DNA of 64,000 bases from assembly GCF_007827595.1 (NCBI RefSeq), contig NZ_VISR01000008.1, positions 1 through 64,000 on the forward strand, read 5' to 3'. The notes under the pieces were generated by a model. It had not been told where the DNA came from. It saw only the letters and a program-made list of their open reading frames with translations, and ran no database searches. The translations under genes were made by a program, and so were the position numbers. This DNA comes from Streptomyces sp. BK340. Lineage in GTDB: Bacteria > Actinomycetota > Actinomycetes > Streptomycetales > Streptomycetaceae. Positions within the stretch are counted from its first letter, which is position 1, and every line of letters starts with the position of its first letter. Positions 1 to 9,191 of this stretch are shown piece by piece.

Positions 1-105
1 AAGACCTCCGTGTGGTGCGTTCCTAGACAGCTCCACCACACCGGAGGTCTTCGCCATGATCAAGACCCAGTGTCAACAACGCTCGTGATCAATACACCTA
101 GGCCC
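1..105 (-). mobile_element. Possible insertion-sequence end with start of an outward-reading gene
   Basis: Bases 1-17 and 34-51 form an imperfect inverted repeat (one bulged base). On the minus strand an ATG at 57 opens a frame (MAKTSGVVELSRNAPHGGL) that runs off the left edge without a stop. A minus-strand TTGACA lies at 71-76, just upstream of that ATG. A strong -35 with a hairpin over the first codons resembles the leader of some Streptomyces transposase genes. No transposase domain is inside the window, so this is inference only. Confidence 0.3.
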
Positions 106-371
106 CGCAGAGCGCGAGGACCAGGGCCCGTGCACCCCTCGGCTGCGGCGGCCACCAGGGCGGGCACGGCCCTCGCCGCGCACCTCTCCGTCCCCTTCCA
201 CTCCGCGAGCCCCGGCACGCCGGACGACCAGGCGCCGCGCCCGCGGCCCTGAGCGTCCGCCGTGCCTGACGCCGTACGCCGAGCGGGTGGACCGGCGCGG
301 ATGTTCCGGCGCCCCGGGGCGGGCGTGTGGGACGGTCGCCCTCGACGGGCACGGGAAGAGGGGGCGCAGGC

Positions 372-1574
372 ATGGGCAGGTTCGGACGGGTCCTCACGGT
401 GCTTCTGCTCGCCGTGCTGCCGGGCACGACGGCGACGGCCGCCGCCCGGCCCACGACACCGGTGTGGACCGGCAGTTGGGAGACGGCCCCCTCCGGAACC
501 ACATCGGCGCTGCCCGGGGCCGCCGTCCGCAACGTCGTCCACCTCAGCGTCGGCGGCACGGCCCTGCGGATCCGCCTCAGCAACCGGCTCGGCACCGAGC
601 CCCTGCAACTCGGCGCGGTCACGGTCGCGCTGCGCCGGGGCGCCGGCCCCGACGCCGTTCCGGGCAGCCTGCGCACCGCCACCTTCGGCGGCGCCCCGAC
701 GGCCGTCGTCCCGGCGGGACAGGACCTGGTCACCGACCCGGTCCGGCTGCCCGTACCGGATGCCGCCGACCTGCTGGTCACCGTGCTCACCCCGGTCGAC
801 TCCGGTCCGGCCACCTACCACCGCACCGCCCTGCAGACCAGCTACCTCGCCCCCACCGGCGCAGGCCACGCGGCCGACGAGAACGGGTCCGCGTACACCA
901 CGCCCATCGCCTACTGGTACTACGTCACCGGCGTCGACGTCCTCGGCACCGGCGCCGGCAGCGTCGTCGCCTTCGGTGACTCCCTGACCGACGGCACCGG
1001 CTCCACCACCGACACCAACCGGCGCTGGCCCGACGGGCTCGCCCGGCACCTGCGCGGCGACCGGCTCGGCGTCCTCAACGCCGGCCTCGCCGGCAACCGC
1101 CTGCTGCTCGACGGCGTCGGACCGAGCGCCCTGGCCCGCCTGGACGCCGACGCCCTGGACCGGGCCGGGGTACGGGCCCTGATCGTGTTCGAGGGCATCA
1201 ACGACATCAAGGGCACCCCCGAGGCGAACGACCCCGCCGCCTTCGCCGCCGCGTACCGCACCCTCGTCGCCCGCGCCCACGCCCGCGGCGTCCGGACCGT
1301 CGGCGTCACCCTCACCCCCTTCGGGGGCTACTCCGCGTACACGCCGGCCCGCGAGGCCGTACGGCAGCAGGTCAACGCGTTCATCCGCACCGGCGGCGCC
1401 TTCGACGCGGTCGCCGACGCCGACGCCGCCGTACGCGACCCGGCCGCCCCCGAGCGCATCCTGCCCGGCTACGACCCCGGCGACCACCTGCACTTCAACG
1501 ACGCGGGCATGAGCGCGGTCGCCGACACCGTGAGCGGCGCCCTGGCCGTCAGCGCAAAGGCCGCCGCCGGCTGA
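372..1574 (+). CDS. Secreted SGNH/GDSL-family hydrolase
   Basis: A 400-aa secreted esterase-type hydrolase. The ATG at 372 is chosen because it begins a good signal peptide (MGRFGRVLTVLLLAVLPG...ATAAA, about residues 1-24) behind a purine-rich GGAAGAGGGGG. An N-terminal beta-rich domain (about 30-190) precedes the SGNH core: block I GDSLTDG with the nucleophile Ser near residue 201, block III GxND as GINDIKG near 274, and block V DHLH near 370 giving the Asp-His pair. Family members deacylate sugars or lipids outside the cell; the substrate cannot be read from sequence. It ends 4 bases before the convergent DUF456 gene, so it is probably transcribed alone. Confidence 0.85.
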   Translation: MGRFGRVLTVLLLAVLPGTTATAAARPTTPVWTGSWETAPSGTTSALPGAAVRNVVHLSVGGTALRIRLSNRLGTEPLQLGAVTVALRRGAGPDAVPGSLRTATFGGAPTAVVPAGQDLVTDPVRLPVPDAADLLVTVLTPVDSGPATYHRTALQTSYLAPTGAGHAADENGSAYTTPIAYWYYVTGVDVLGTGAGSVVAFGDSLTDGTGSTTDTNRRWPDGLARHLRGDRLGVLNAGLAGNRLLLDGVGPSALARLDADALDRAGVRALIVFEGINDIKGTPEANDPAAFAAAYRTLVARAHARGVRTVGVTLTPFGGYSAYTPAREAVRQQVNAFIRTGGAFDAVADADAAVRDPAAPERILPGYDPGDHLHFNDAGMSAVADTVSGALAVSAKAAAG

Positions 1575-1578
1575 CCGG

Positions 1579-2061
1579 TCAGCCCCACAGCACCGCGCCC
1601 AGCCATGCCCCCGCGATCAGCAGACACGCGAACAGTTCGGCGAGCACGCTGGAGCCGCCCGAGCGCATCGTCGTGCGCAGCGCGGCCATCGCCTCGCCGT
1701 GCCGCCCGAGCCGCAGCCGCTCGTGCAGGTAGATCCCGGCCATGAAGCCCGGCACCGCGCCCACCACCGGGATCAGGAAGAAGCCCAGGAGCGCGCCGGC
1801 ACCGGCGTACACCGCCATGCGGGGGGTGGCGCCGCTCGCGCGCAGTCGGCGCGGCGGCAGCGCCCAGCGCACCACCAGCGACAGCAACAGCACTCCGGTG
1901 GCCCCCACCAGAACGCCCCAGGCCACCGGCTGCGGGTCCTGCAGCGCCCACCACAGGACGGCGGCCCACACCAGCCACGACCCCGGCACCCCGGGCACCA
2001 GCACTCCGCACAGGCCGACCACCAGCACCACGCCGACCAGCAGGAGTTCCCACGCTCCCAT
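1579..2061 (-). CDS. DUF456 family membrane protein
   Basis: A 160-aa integral membrane protein of the DUF456 type. Long hydrophobic segments lie at about residues 5-45, 48-66, 84-110 and 138-158. The glycine-rich GALLGFFLIPVVGAVPGF run typical of the family is present, followed by a charged stretch (HERLRLGRHGEA). No catalytic residues are evident and the function of the family is unknown. It reads toward the SGNH hydrolase, and its start lies 36 bases downstream of the stop of the regulator at 2098-3087 on the same strand, so the two could be cotranscribed. Confidence 0.8.
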   Translation of the reverse strand: MGAWELLLVGVVLVVGLCGVLVPGVPGSWLVWAAVLWWALQDPQPVAWGVLVGATGVLLLSLVVRWALPPRRLRASGATPRMAVYAGAGALLGFFLIPVVGAVPGFMAGIYLHERLRLGRHGEAMAALRTTMRSGGSSVLAELFACLLIAGAWLGAVLWG

Positions 2062-2097
2062 CTGCCCAGAGTGCCGGAGGACGGCAGAACCCGCAGG

Positions 2098-3087
2098 TCA
2101 CCGGGAGCCTTCGCGGGACACCCAGCCGCGCTCGTAGACCTGCCAGCCCAGCTGCAGCCGGGTCGTCACACCGGTCAGCTCCATCAGCCGCTTCACCCGG
2201 CGCTGTACGGTCCTCAGACCCAGGCCGAGCTGTTTGGCCACGCTCGCGTCGGTCAGCCCGGCGAGCAGCAGCGACAGCACCTCCAGGTCGGTGGCGTCCG
2301 GGCCGTCCGGCTGCTGCTCGGTCACCCCGGAAGCGCCCAGCCTGAGCGGCAGCGCCTCGCGCCACACCGACTCGAACAGCCCGGCCAGCAGCTCCAGCAG
2401 ACCGCTCGCGTGCACCACCAGCGCGGCCGGTCCGGCCGTCCGCGAGGTCAGCGGCACCATGGCGAGCGCGCGGTCCGCGATCACCAGCTTGGTCGGCACC
2501 CGGTCCACCACCCGGACCTGCTCGTCCCGGCCGAGCGCGGCAGTCAGCTCGGTGAGCCCGTGCGGCAGGTCCAGCACCGCACGCTCCACCACCACCCGGT
2601 AGCGGACCCCGCGCCCGGCCGCCTGCTCCTCCGCGTCGTTCTCCGTACCGGAGACCACCACCGGATTGCCGGTCACCAGCGCGCACACCTCCTCGGCGGC
2701 GCCCAGCTGGAGCTGCAGGAAGCGCTGGGCGACCGCCGAGGCGCCGGTCACCACCTCCACCAGGTCGTGCACCTCCGGCTCGGCCGCCGCCGCCCGGTAC
2801 TCCTCGGCCAGCAGCGCCGCCGTCAGCTCCGCCTTCTCCAGCTCGTGCCGCTGCTGGGTGAGCAGGGCCCCCAGCGCCACCCCGGGCGGGGCCGCCACCC
2901 AGCGGCCCGGCCGCGCGGGGGACTGGGCCGCGAGGCCGTGCCGCTCCAGCCGGCGCAGCGCGCGCTCGGTGTCCGGCTCGGCCAGCGACAGGCGCCGGGC
3001 CAGATCGGCCACCTCGGCGGCGCCCGCGGACACCAGTGCCCGGTACGCCGACTCGTGCGTCTCGTCCAGGCCTATCGCTGCCAGCAT
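2098..3087 (-). CDS. TrmB/LuxR-type helix-turn-helix transcriptional regulator
   Basis: A 329-aa cytoplasmic regulator. The N-terminus (about 1-75) is a winged-helix TrmB-like domain (HESAYRALVSAGAAEVADLA then a recognition-helix region). The middle resembles a ligand or phospholipase-D-like sensor fold. The C-terminus (about 265-320) is a LuxR-type HTH (LEVLSLLLAGLTDASVAKQL...LRTVQRRVKRLMELTG). I chose the ATG at 3087 over the upstream in-frame start at 3177 because GGAGGGAC sits about 9 bases before it and homologous proteins begin with the winged helix. Proteins of this architecture are frequent orphan regulators in Streptomyces. The target genes are unknown. Confidence 0.75.
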   Translation of the reverse strand: MLAAIGLDETHESAYRALVSAGAAEVADLARRLSLAEPDTERALRRLERHGLAAQSPARPGRWVAAPPGVALGALLTQQRHELEKAELTAALLAEEYRAAAAEPEVHDLVEVVTGASAVAQRFLQLQLGAAEEVCALVTGNPVVVSGTENDAEEQAAGRGVRYRVVVERAVLDLPHGLTELTAALGRDEQVRVVDRVPTKLVIADRALAMVPLTSRTAGPAALVVHASGLLELLAGLFESVWREALPLRLGASGVTEQQPDGPDATDLEVLSLLLAGLTDASVAKQLGLGLRTVQRRVKRLMELTGVTTRLQLGWQVYERGWVSREGSR

Positions 3088-3550
3088 CGGCCCACGTCCC
3101 TCCCCTGAGAACCAGCCGTCCGCGCCGTACGGCCTGGCGGAAAACGGCCACGGCGCAAACCCGCCGCCGCCCATCATCGCCGTACCTCAGGTGACTCTGC
3201 CAAGGTGGGGGCACCGAGGGACGCGGACCCGTGCGCAGTTCACGGCTGCGTCCCAGGAAACCAAGCCACAATCAGGCCATTCGGCCGGCGCGCCCTCGGC
3301 GGCCCGGTCGTCCAGGACGGTGATCCGGGCCCGCGCGTGCGCCGGCGCACGAGGGGATGCGGGGCCGGGTCACTTCCGATGTCGCCGGGCGGCCCTCCCG
3401 TGGGGGGTGGGGTCGCCCGGCGGCCATCAACCTCCGTTCCTCGCACGGCTGTTCGCCCTGTCCCTCGACATGCCGTTCGAGACGGCCAGGTGCGACGGAT
3501 TTTCCTGATGCCCCGTTTTCATCCGGCCCGTGCGGTGGACAATCAGGGGC
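3088..3550. other. Non-coding divergent intergenic region
   Basis: A 463-bp gap between the divergent regulator and the PP2C-like gene. It must hold both promoters. Small frames here overlap one another on both strands, have no ribosome sites and show no family features. I see no strong hairpin. Confidence 0.5.
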
Positions 3551-5458
3551 ATGAGCCAGCAGGGGGGTAGGCCCACCCGTCACGAGGACGACTGGTGGGG
3601 GCAGCTGTACGACGACTCCACGGAGGACACGGGCCCCACGGCCGCACCCGACTCCCTGGACGACCGCTTCGCCTCGGCGAAGGACACGGTGGCGGGGCGG
3701 CCGGCCGGGACGACGGGGCACACCGGTGGGACGACACCTCGGACACCGGGGCAGGAGCCGCCGCGCGAGCCCGCGGTGCCACTGCAGCGAGCCGCGTCGC
3801 CCCCGACGACCGCGGCACCCCCGGACACCGTCCCGACCGGCGCACCACCCGGACAACGCGCCTCCTGGGAGCCCCCGCCCGCCGATCCCGCGCCACCGGA
3901 GACCTTCCCGTCGCTGACGGGTGGCACCGGGAGCCCGGCGGAGACGGGGAGCAGGCGGGCCCGGAAGACCGAACCCGAGGCGCCCGGGACCTGGCCGCCC
4001 GTGTCGGGCCGCGCGGACGGAAAGACGGAGGCGGCGCCCGCACCGGCCGACGCGACCGGGCGTGAGGCGTCGGAGGCCTGGTCGTCCTCGGCGGGTGGTA
4101 CGGGGGGTCGGGGCGAGGCGGCGTCCGCACCGGCCGACGCGACCGGGCGTGAGGCGTCGGAGGCCTGGTCGTCCTCGGCGGGTGGTACGGGGGATCGAGG
4201 GAATGCGGCGCGCGCGTCGGGCCGGAGCGCCGGATCCGACGTGCCCGGAGCCACGCCGCCCGGGGCGGGGCGCCCGGGCCGGCGGGCGGAGCAGGCGCCC
4301 GCATCCGTTCCCGAACCCCGATCGGCCCTTGGCGGCCGGTCCACCGTTCCGCCCGAGCGGCCCCCCGCCCCCGAGGCGTCCGAGCGATCCGAGGGGGCCC
4401 GGGCCCCCGGTGGTGCCTTCGCGAGTCCGCCCCCGGTGGCCACCCAGCTCGACCTCGCCGCCACCTCCGCTCCACCACCACCGCCCTCCGCCCTCGACTA
4501 CGTCGGATCCGGGCCCCCCACCTACGACCCGGAGCCCACCGCGCTCCCCGCCGCCGAACCGGACGAACTCGGTGACCTGGTCGCCGACACCGTGCTGGAC
4601 GGTGCCCGGTACGGGGCCTGGACGTTGCGGGCCGTGTCGTTGCGCGGGGACTCGGCGCGGTACCGGGGGGAGCCACGGCGGGACGCGATGCTCACCGCGC
4701 GGTTCGGGGCGGGGGAGCAGGCACTGGTGCTGGTCGCGATGGCGACCGGCGCGCGGGCCACGCCGGGTGCGCACCTGGCCGCGGCCGAGGCGTGCTGGCT
4801 GATCGGGCGGGCCGTGGGCCGCAGCCATCAGCGGCTGGTCGACGACATCCGGGCCGCCCGCCGCGGCGATCTGAAGTCGGGGCTGCACCGGCTGACCGAC
4901 CGCAGTCTGGGCAAGCTGCGCGCCAGCGCCGTCGAGCAGGATCTGGACCCCGGGGAGTACGCGGCGAGCATGCGCTGTCTGCTGCTGCCCGCCGACCCCG
5001 ACTGCCGTACCCGGGTGTTCTTCGGTGCCGGAGAAGGGGGCCTGTTCCGGCTGCGGGACGGCGAGTGGCAGGACATCGAGCCGCGGGTGTCACCCGCCGA
5101 CACCACCGGCGAACCCGTCCTCGGCTTCGGCTCCCCGCCGGCCGAGACCCCCGAGGGCGACCGTCTCACCATGGACCTCGGCATCCCGACCCCGCCGAGC
5201 CCGTACGAGCCGGCGCCCGAGCCGCCGCGCGAACCCTTCCGGTTCCGGGCCTCGGTAGCCCGGCCGGGTGACGTGCTGGTGATGGGTACCGGCGGGCTCG
5301 CCGACCCGCTGCGCGGCGAGCCCGCCTTCTGCGCCTACCTGGCCCGCCGCTGGTCCGGCCGCACCCCGCCCGGCCTCGCCGCGTTCCTCGCGGACACCCA
5401 GGTGCGGGTGAAGGGCTACTCCGACGACCGCACGGCGGCGGCCGTTTGGGAGGCGTAA
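3551..5458 (+). CDS. PP2C-like phosphatase-domain protein with repetitive proline-rich N-terminus
   Basis: A 635-aa protein. Residues 1-340 are low complexity, rich in Pro, Ala, Gly and Thr, and contain a 29-residue unit repeated twice (PADATGREASEAWSSSAGG). Residues about 350-630 look like a divergent PP2C/SpoIIE-type fold: RGDSARYRGEPRRDAML at the start, FGAGEQALVLVAMATG, and late FRASVARPGDVLVMGTGGL and YSDDRTAAAVWEA, matching the DG and GxxDN/DDRT positions of PP2C. Some metal-binding Asp residues are altered (MATG where DGMG is usual), so phosphatase activity is doubtful. It may instead bind phosphoproteins. The ATG at 3551 follows CAGGGGC. It stands alone upstream of poxB. Confidence 0.65.
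   Translation: MSQQGGRPTRHEDDWWGQLYDDSTEDTGPTAAPDSLDDRFASAKDTVAGRPAGTTGHTGGTTPRTPGQEPPREPAVPLQRAASPPTTAAPPDTVPTGAPPGQRASWEPPPADPAPPETFPSLTGGTGSPAETGSRRARKTEPEAPGTWPPVSGRADGKTEAAPAPADATGREASEAWSSSAGGTGGRGEAASAPADATGREASEAWSSSAGGTGDRGNAARASGRSAGSDVPGATPPGAGRPGRRAEQAPASVPEPRSALGGRSTVPPERPPAPEASERSEGARAPGGAFASPPPVATQLDLAATSAPPPPPSALDYVGSGPPTYDPEPTALPAAEPDELGDLVADTVLDGARYGAWTLRAVSLRGDSARYRGEPRRDAMLTARFGAGEQALVLVAMATGARATPGAHLAAAEACWLIGRAVGRSHQRLVDDIRAARRGDLKSGLHRLTDRSLGKLRASAVEQDLDPGEYAASMRCLLLPADPDCRTRVFFGAGEGGLFRLRDGEWQDIEPRVSPADTTGEPVLGFGSPPAETPEGDRLTMDLGIPTPPSPYEPAPEPPREPFRFRASVARPGDVLVMGTGGLADPLRGEPAFCAYLARRWSGRTPPGLAAFLADTQVRVKGYSDDRTAAAVWEA
4038..4193 (+). repeat. In-frame 87-bp direct repeat inside the PP2C-like gene
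   Basis: Copies at 4038-4106 and 4125-4193 are identical over 69 bp, with an 87-bp period (29 codons). Near-perfect DNA identity rather than just protein similarity points to recent duplication by slippage or recombination. Confidence 0.9.
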
Positions 5459-5527
5459 CCGCGGCCCCTGTGGATTGATGGAACGGGAGGGGCGGATCCC
5501 GGGACATCGAAGGGGCTGACGAGAGCC

Positions 5528-7270
5528 ATGGCCAAGCAGAACGTCGCCGAGCAGTTCGTCGACATCCTGGTCCGCGCCGGCGTACGCCGCCTCTACGGCG
5601 TCGTCGGCGACAGCCTCAACCCGGTCGTCGACGCCGTCCGCCGCAACTCCGCCATCGACTGGATCCACGTACGCCACGAGGAGACCGCCGCCTTCGCGGC
5701 GGGCGCCGAGGCCCAGATCACCGGCAGCCTGGCCGCCTGCGCAGGCTCCTGCGGCCCGGGCAACCTGCACCTCATCAACGGCCTGTACGACGCCCACCGC
5801 TCCATGGCCCCGGTGCTCGCCCTCGCCTCGCACATCCCCTCCAGCGAGATCGGCCTCGGCTACTTCCAGGAGACCCACCCGGACCGGCTCTTCCAGGAGT
5901 GCAGCCACTACAGCGAACTGATCTCCAACCCCCGGCAGATGCCCCGGCTGCTGCAGACAGCCATCCAGCACGCGATCGGCCGGAGCGGGGTGAGCGTGCT
6001 GTCCCTGCCCGGCGACATCGCCGCCGAACCCGCCCCGGACAAGGCCCTGCAGAGCGCCCTCGTCACCTCCCGGCCCACGGTCCGGCCCAGCGACACCGAG
6101 ATCGACAAGCTCGTGGAGATGATCGACGCGGCCGGCAAGGTCACCCTCTTCTGCGGCAGCGGCACGGCCGGCGCGCACACCGAGGTCATGCGGTTCGCGG
6201 AGCGCGTCAAGTCGCCCGTGGGGCACGCCCTGCGAGGCAAGGAGTGGATCCAGTACGACAACCCGTACGACGTCGGCATGAGCGGTCTGCTCGGCTACGG
6301 CGCCGCCTACGAGGCCACCCACGAGTGCGACCTGCTGATCCTGCTCGGCACCGACTTCCCGTACAACGCCTTCCTGCCGGACGACGTGCGGATCGCGCAG
6401 ATCGACGTGCGCCCCGAGGTGCTCGGCCGCCGCTCCCGGCTCGACCTCGCCGTGTGGGGCGATGTCCGCGAGACCCTGCGCTGTCTTCTCCCACGGGTGC
6501 GGGAGAAGACCGACCGGCGCTTCCTCGACAAGATGCTGAAGAAGCACGCCGACGCGCTGGAGGGCGTGGTCAAGGCGTACACGCGGAAGGTCGAGAAGCA
6601 CGTCCCGATCCACCCCGAGTACGTGGCCGCCGTGCTGGACGAAGTCGCCGACGACGACGCCGTGTTCACCGTCGACACGGGCATGTGCAACGTGTGGGCC
6701 GCCCGCTACATCTCGCCCAACGGCCGCCGTCGGATCATCGGCTCCTTCTCGCACGGCTCGATGGCGAACGCGCTGCCCATGGCGATCGGCGCCCAGTTCA
6801 CCGACCGGCGCCGGCAGGTCGTCTCCATGTCCGGGGACGGCGGATTCGCCATGCTGATGGGTGACTTCCTCACGCTCGTGCAGCACGACCTGCCGGTCAA
6901 GGTCGTGCTGTTCAACAACTCCTCGCTCTCCATGGTCGAGTTGGAGATGCTGGTCGCGGGCCTGCCCTCGTACGGCACCGGCAACACCAACCCCGACTTC
7001 GCCGCGGTGGCCCGCGCCTGCGGTGCCCACGGGGTGCGGGTGGAGAAGCCCAAACAGCTCGCCGGCGCGCTGAAGGACGCTTTCCGCCACAAGGGCCCGG
7101 CCCTGGTGGACATCGTCACCGATCCCAACGCCCTGTCGATCCCGCCGAAGATCAGCGCCGAGATGGTCACCGGGTTCGCGCTCTCCGCATCGAAGATCGT
7201 GCTCGACGGCGGGGTCGGCCGCATGCTCCAGATGGCCCGCTCCAATCTGCGGAACGTCCCCAGGCCCTGA
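5528..7270 (+). CDS. poxB: Thiamine-diphosphate pyruvate oxidase/dehydrogenase (quinone)
   Basis: A 580-aa ThDP enzyme of the PoxB type, the length expected for pyruvate:quinone oxidoreductase. The N-terminal Pyr domain carries the catalytic Glu (HVRHEETAAFAAGAEAQ, about residue 50). A central FAD-binding domain (about 190-340) follows. The C-terminal PP domain has the ThDP motif beginning GDGGFAMLMGDF near residue 437 and ending VVLFNN. It would oxidatively decarboxylate pyruvate to acetate and CO2, passing electrons through FAD to menaquinone. FAD use and substrate are taken from the family. The ATG at 5528 lies behind AAGGGGCTGACGAGAG. It appears monocistronic. Confidence 0.85.
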   Translation: MAKQNVAEQFVDILVRAGVRRLYGVVGDSLNPVVDAVRRNSAIDWIHVRHEETAAFAAGAEAQITGSLAACAGSCGPGNLHLINGLYDAHRSMAPVLALASHIPSSEIGLGYFQETHPDRLFQECSHYSELISNPRQMPRLLQTAIQHAIGRSGVSVLSLPGDIAAEPAPDKALQSALVTSRPTVRPSDTEIDKLVEMIDAAGKVTLFCGSGTAGAHTEVMRFAERVKSPVGHALRGKEWIQYDNPYDVGMSGLLGYGAAYEATHECDLLILLGTDFPYNAFLPDDVRIAQIDVRPEVLGRRSRLDLAVWGDVRETLRCLLPRVREKTDRRFLDKMLKKHADALEGVVKAYTRKVEKHVPIHPEYVAAVLDEVADDDAVFTVDTGMCNVWAARYISPNGRRRIIGSFSHGSMANALPMAIGAQFTDRRRQVVSMSGDGGFAMLMGDFLTLVQHDLPVKVVLFNNSSLSMVELEMLVAGLPSYGTGNTNPDFAAVARACGAHGVRVEKPKQLAGALKDAFRHKGPALVDIVTDPNALSIPPKISAEMVTGFALSASKIVLDGGVGRMLQMARSNLRNVPRP

Positions 7271-7606
7271 GCGCCCGTGCGGGCCGACCGGAGCGATGGT
7301 TTCCGGCCAGTTTCGTGCCGGGTGACGGCCCGCCGGCCTCCGCTGCCGGACGGCCGGGCCCTGCCGCGATGGGGCGCGCGTGACGCCGTACGGCGGGCTT
7401 GGCGGGTCCGGCGCGGGTGCGGGGGTGCCGCAGGGCCGGCCGGGCTGCCGTACGGGGGTGGCCGAACAGACGGCCGTCGGCGGACCGCCATGCGTGCCCA
7501 CAGGAGCGTTGGGCATGGATTGCCGTGTACGTGTTCGATCAGGAGGGGCAGGTCCGGCAACGTGCAGGCGGGGGTCATGAAGAGGCAGGCACGAGGAGGC
7601 GGTCCC
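7271..7606. other. Intergenic gap between poxB and the HATPase gene
   Basis: A 336-bp stretch with no gene I can support. In-frame upstream codons of the next gene run through it but encode Arg/Gly-rich sequence with no homology signal and no ribosome site. It presumably holds the promoter of the downstream gene. Confidence 0.5.
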
Positions 7607-8062
7607 GTGGCCATCGGGGCCTCCTCGGCGAAGGCGGGGGAAGAGACCGAGACCGACACCATCACGGAACGGGCGCACCGGCCCCAGCTCAGGCGCAGGC
7701 TGGTGCGGGCGGACCTCAGGGCGGTGGCCGAGGCCCGACGGGAGCTGCGCGAGCTGCTGCGGCACTGGGGCAGGCCCGGCCGCACGGAGGTGGCGGAACT
7801 GCTGACCAGTGAACTCGTCACCAACGCGCTCGTGCACACCGACGACGACGCCGTGCTGACCGCCGTCGTCTCACCGCGCGGACTGCGCGTCGAGGTAAGG
7901 GACTTCGTGGCCCGCAGGCCGCACCTGCGCGCGCCGGACACCGGCGACGACACCCACGGCCGGGGCCTGGTCCTGGTGCAGTCCCTCGCGGACGCCTGGG
8001 GCGTACGGCCGCACGCGGTGGGCAAGTCGGTGTGGTTCGAACTCGGCGCCGAGGCCGCCTGA
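7607..8062 (+). CDS. HATPase_c anti-sigma-like ATP-binding protein
   Basis: A 151-aa single-domain protein of the SpoIIAB/RsbW-like histidine-kinase ATPase superfamily, abundant in Streptomyces. It shows the N-box ELLTSELVTNALVHT (about residues 66-80), the G1 region VEVRDF and the G2 box HGRGLVLVQSLADAWG. Such proteins bind ATP and sequester or phosphorylate partners, usually sigma factors or anti-sigma antagonists; the partner here is unknown. I choose the GTG at 7607 because a perfect AGGAGG ends 7 bases upstream. An in-frame ATG at 7577 has a much weaker site. Confidence 0.75.
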   Translation: MAIGASSAKAGEETETDTITERAHRPQLRRRLVRADLRAVAEARRELRELLRHWGRPGRTEVAELLTSELVTNALVHTDDDAVLTAVVSPRGLRVEVRDFVARRPHLRAPDTGDDTHGRGLVLVQSLADAWGVRPHAVGKSVWFELGAEAA

Positions 8063-8081
8063 GAGGGACCGGAGACGGGAA

Positions 8082-8124
8082 CGGGACGGGGGGCGTGACC
8101 CGCGCGGTCACGCCCCCCGTCCCG
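8082..8124. terminator. Strong bidirectional hairpin terminator
   Basis: A perfect 19-bp inverted repeat (8082-8100 and 8106-8124) with a 5-base loop sits between the convergent HATPase gene (ends 8062) and DUF2637 gene (ends 8148). It probably terminates both. There is no T-tract, as is common in Streptomyces. Confidence 0.85.
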
Positions 8125-8147
8125 TGATGAGCCGAAGCCCTGGAGTC

Positions 8148-9191
8148 CTAGCCGAACTGCTGCTCGAGGTCCTTCAGCTTGCGTTCGAGCGAGTCCAGGC
8201 GCGGCAGGGCCATGGTGTCGTCCTCCGCCGTGAGGTCCACCGTGAGCGGCTCAGTGGCCTTGCGAACCGGCTGAAGGGACGGCCGAGAGCGTACGGGCAG
8301 CTGCTCCGGGGTCGATATGGCAGGCTCCGCGGTCGCCGACGCGGGCTCGCGCTCCAGCGCCTGGATCTCCACCTGCCGGCCGGCGGTGCGGCCGACGAAG
8401 CCGCGGTGCCCCCGGCTGATCGCCTTGAGCTGGGCGCGCTCCACCCGCTGCTGGTCGCGTCGGCGCTGCCGCGCCTGCTCCTTCTGCCGGGTGTCCTCGC
8501 GGACCTCCTCGACGGCCTCGTCAAGACTGCGCACGCCTTCGAGCAGCATGAGCGACCAGGCCTTGTAGGTCTCGCGGGGGGCCCGCAGCCAGCGCACGAT
8601 GCGGATCTGCGGCAGCGGACGCGGCACCAGGCCCTGCTCGCGCAGCGCGGCCCGGCGGGTCTGCTTCAGCGCGCGGTCGAACAGGACGGCCGCGGACAGC
8701 GACATGCCGGAGAAGAACTGCGGCGCGCCGTCGTGCCCCACACCCCGGGGCGCGTGCACCCAGTTGAACCACGCGGCGGCCGCTGCGAACATCCATACGA
8801 GTATCCGGGAGCCGAGCGCCGCGTCACCGTGGCTGGCCTCGCGCACCGCGAGGACGGAGCAGAACATCGCCGCACCGTCCAGGCCGAACGGCACCAGGTA
8901 CTGCCAGCCGCCGGTCAGGCCCAGGTTCTGCTCGCCGAAGCCGACCAGGCCGTGGAAGGAAAGCGCGGCCGCGACCGCCGCACAGCAGAAAAGAAGCACG
9001 TAGGAGGCCGTGCCGTAGATGGCCTCCTTGCGCCTGCGGCGCTCCTCGCTGCGCTCCCACGAGTCGTCCGCGCTCGCGTTCTCCCCGGAGGAGCGCTTGC
9101 CGCGCGCGAGCACCGCCACAGCCGCCAGCATGCCCAGGAGCAGTACGGCGCCCGGAAGCAGCCAGTTCAGCGATATGTCGGTCAATCTCAT
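8148..9191 (-). CDS. DUF2637 family membrane protein
   Basis: A 347-aa protein of the DUF2637 (SpdB-like) family found in Streptomyces chromosomes and conjugative elements. One hydrophobic segment sits at the N-terminus (LNWLLPGAVLLLGMLAAVAV). A cluster of three or four follows (YVLLFCCAAVAAALSF, QYLVPFGLDGAAMFCSVLAV, ILVWMFAAAAAWFNWVHAP). A long charged cytoplasmic tail with coiled-coil character (about 190-250) ends the protein. The conserved FGLDGAAMF and FNWVHAP motifs are diagnostic. Start at 9191 is preferred because AAGGGA lies 7 bases upstream. Function is unknown. No plasmid-transfer genes surround it. Confidence 0.75.
   Translation of the reverse strand: MRLTDISLNWLLPGAVLLLGMLAAVAVLARGKRSSGENASADDSWERSEERRRRKEAIYGTASYVLLFCCAAVAAALSFHGLVGFGEQNLGLTGGWQYLVPFGLDGAAMFCSVLAVREASHGDAALGSRILVWMFAAAAAWFNWVHAPRGVGHDGAPQFFSGMSLSAAVLFDRALKQTRRAALREQGLVPRPLPQIRIVRWLRAPRETYKAWSLMLLEGVRSLDEAVEEVREDTRQKEQARQRRRDQQRVERAQLKAISRGHRGFVGRTAGRQVEIQALEREPASATAEPAISTPEQLPVRSRPSLQPVRKATEPLTVDLTAEDDTMALPRLDSLERKLKDLEQQFG

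Noticed and set aside
60..1493. Large minus-strand open frame (477 codons)
   Set aside because: Antisense to the SGNH hydrolase; Gly/Arg/Val-rich translation with no family signal. High GC opens shadow frames.
3178..3540. Short overlapping frames in the gap
   Set aside because: No ribosome sites, no codon bias consistent with a gene, and mutually overlapping on both strands.
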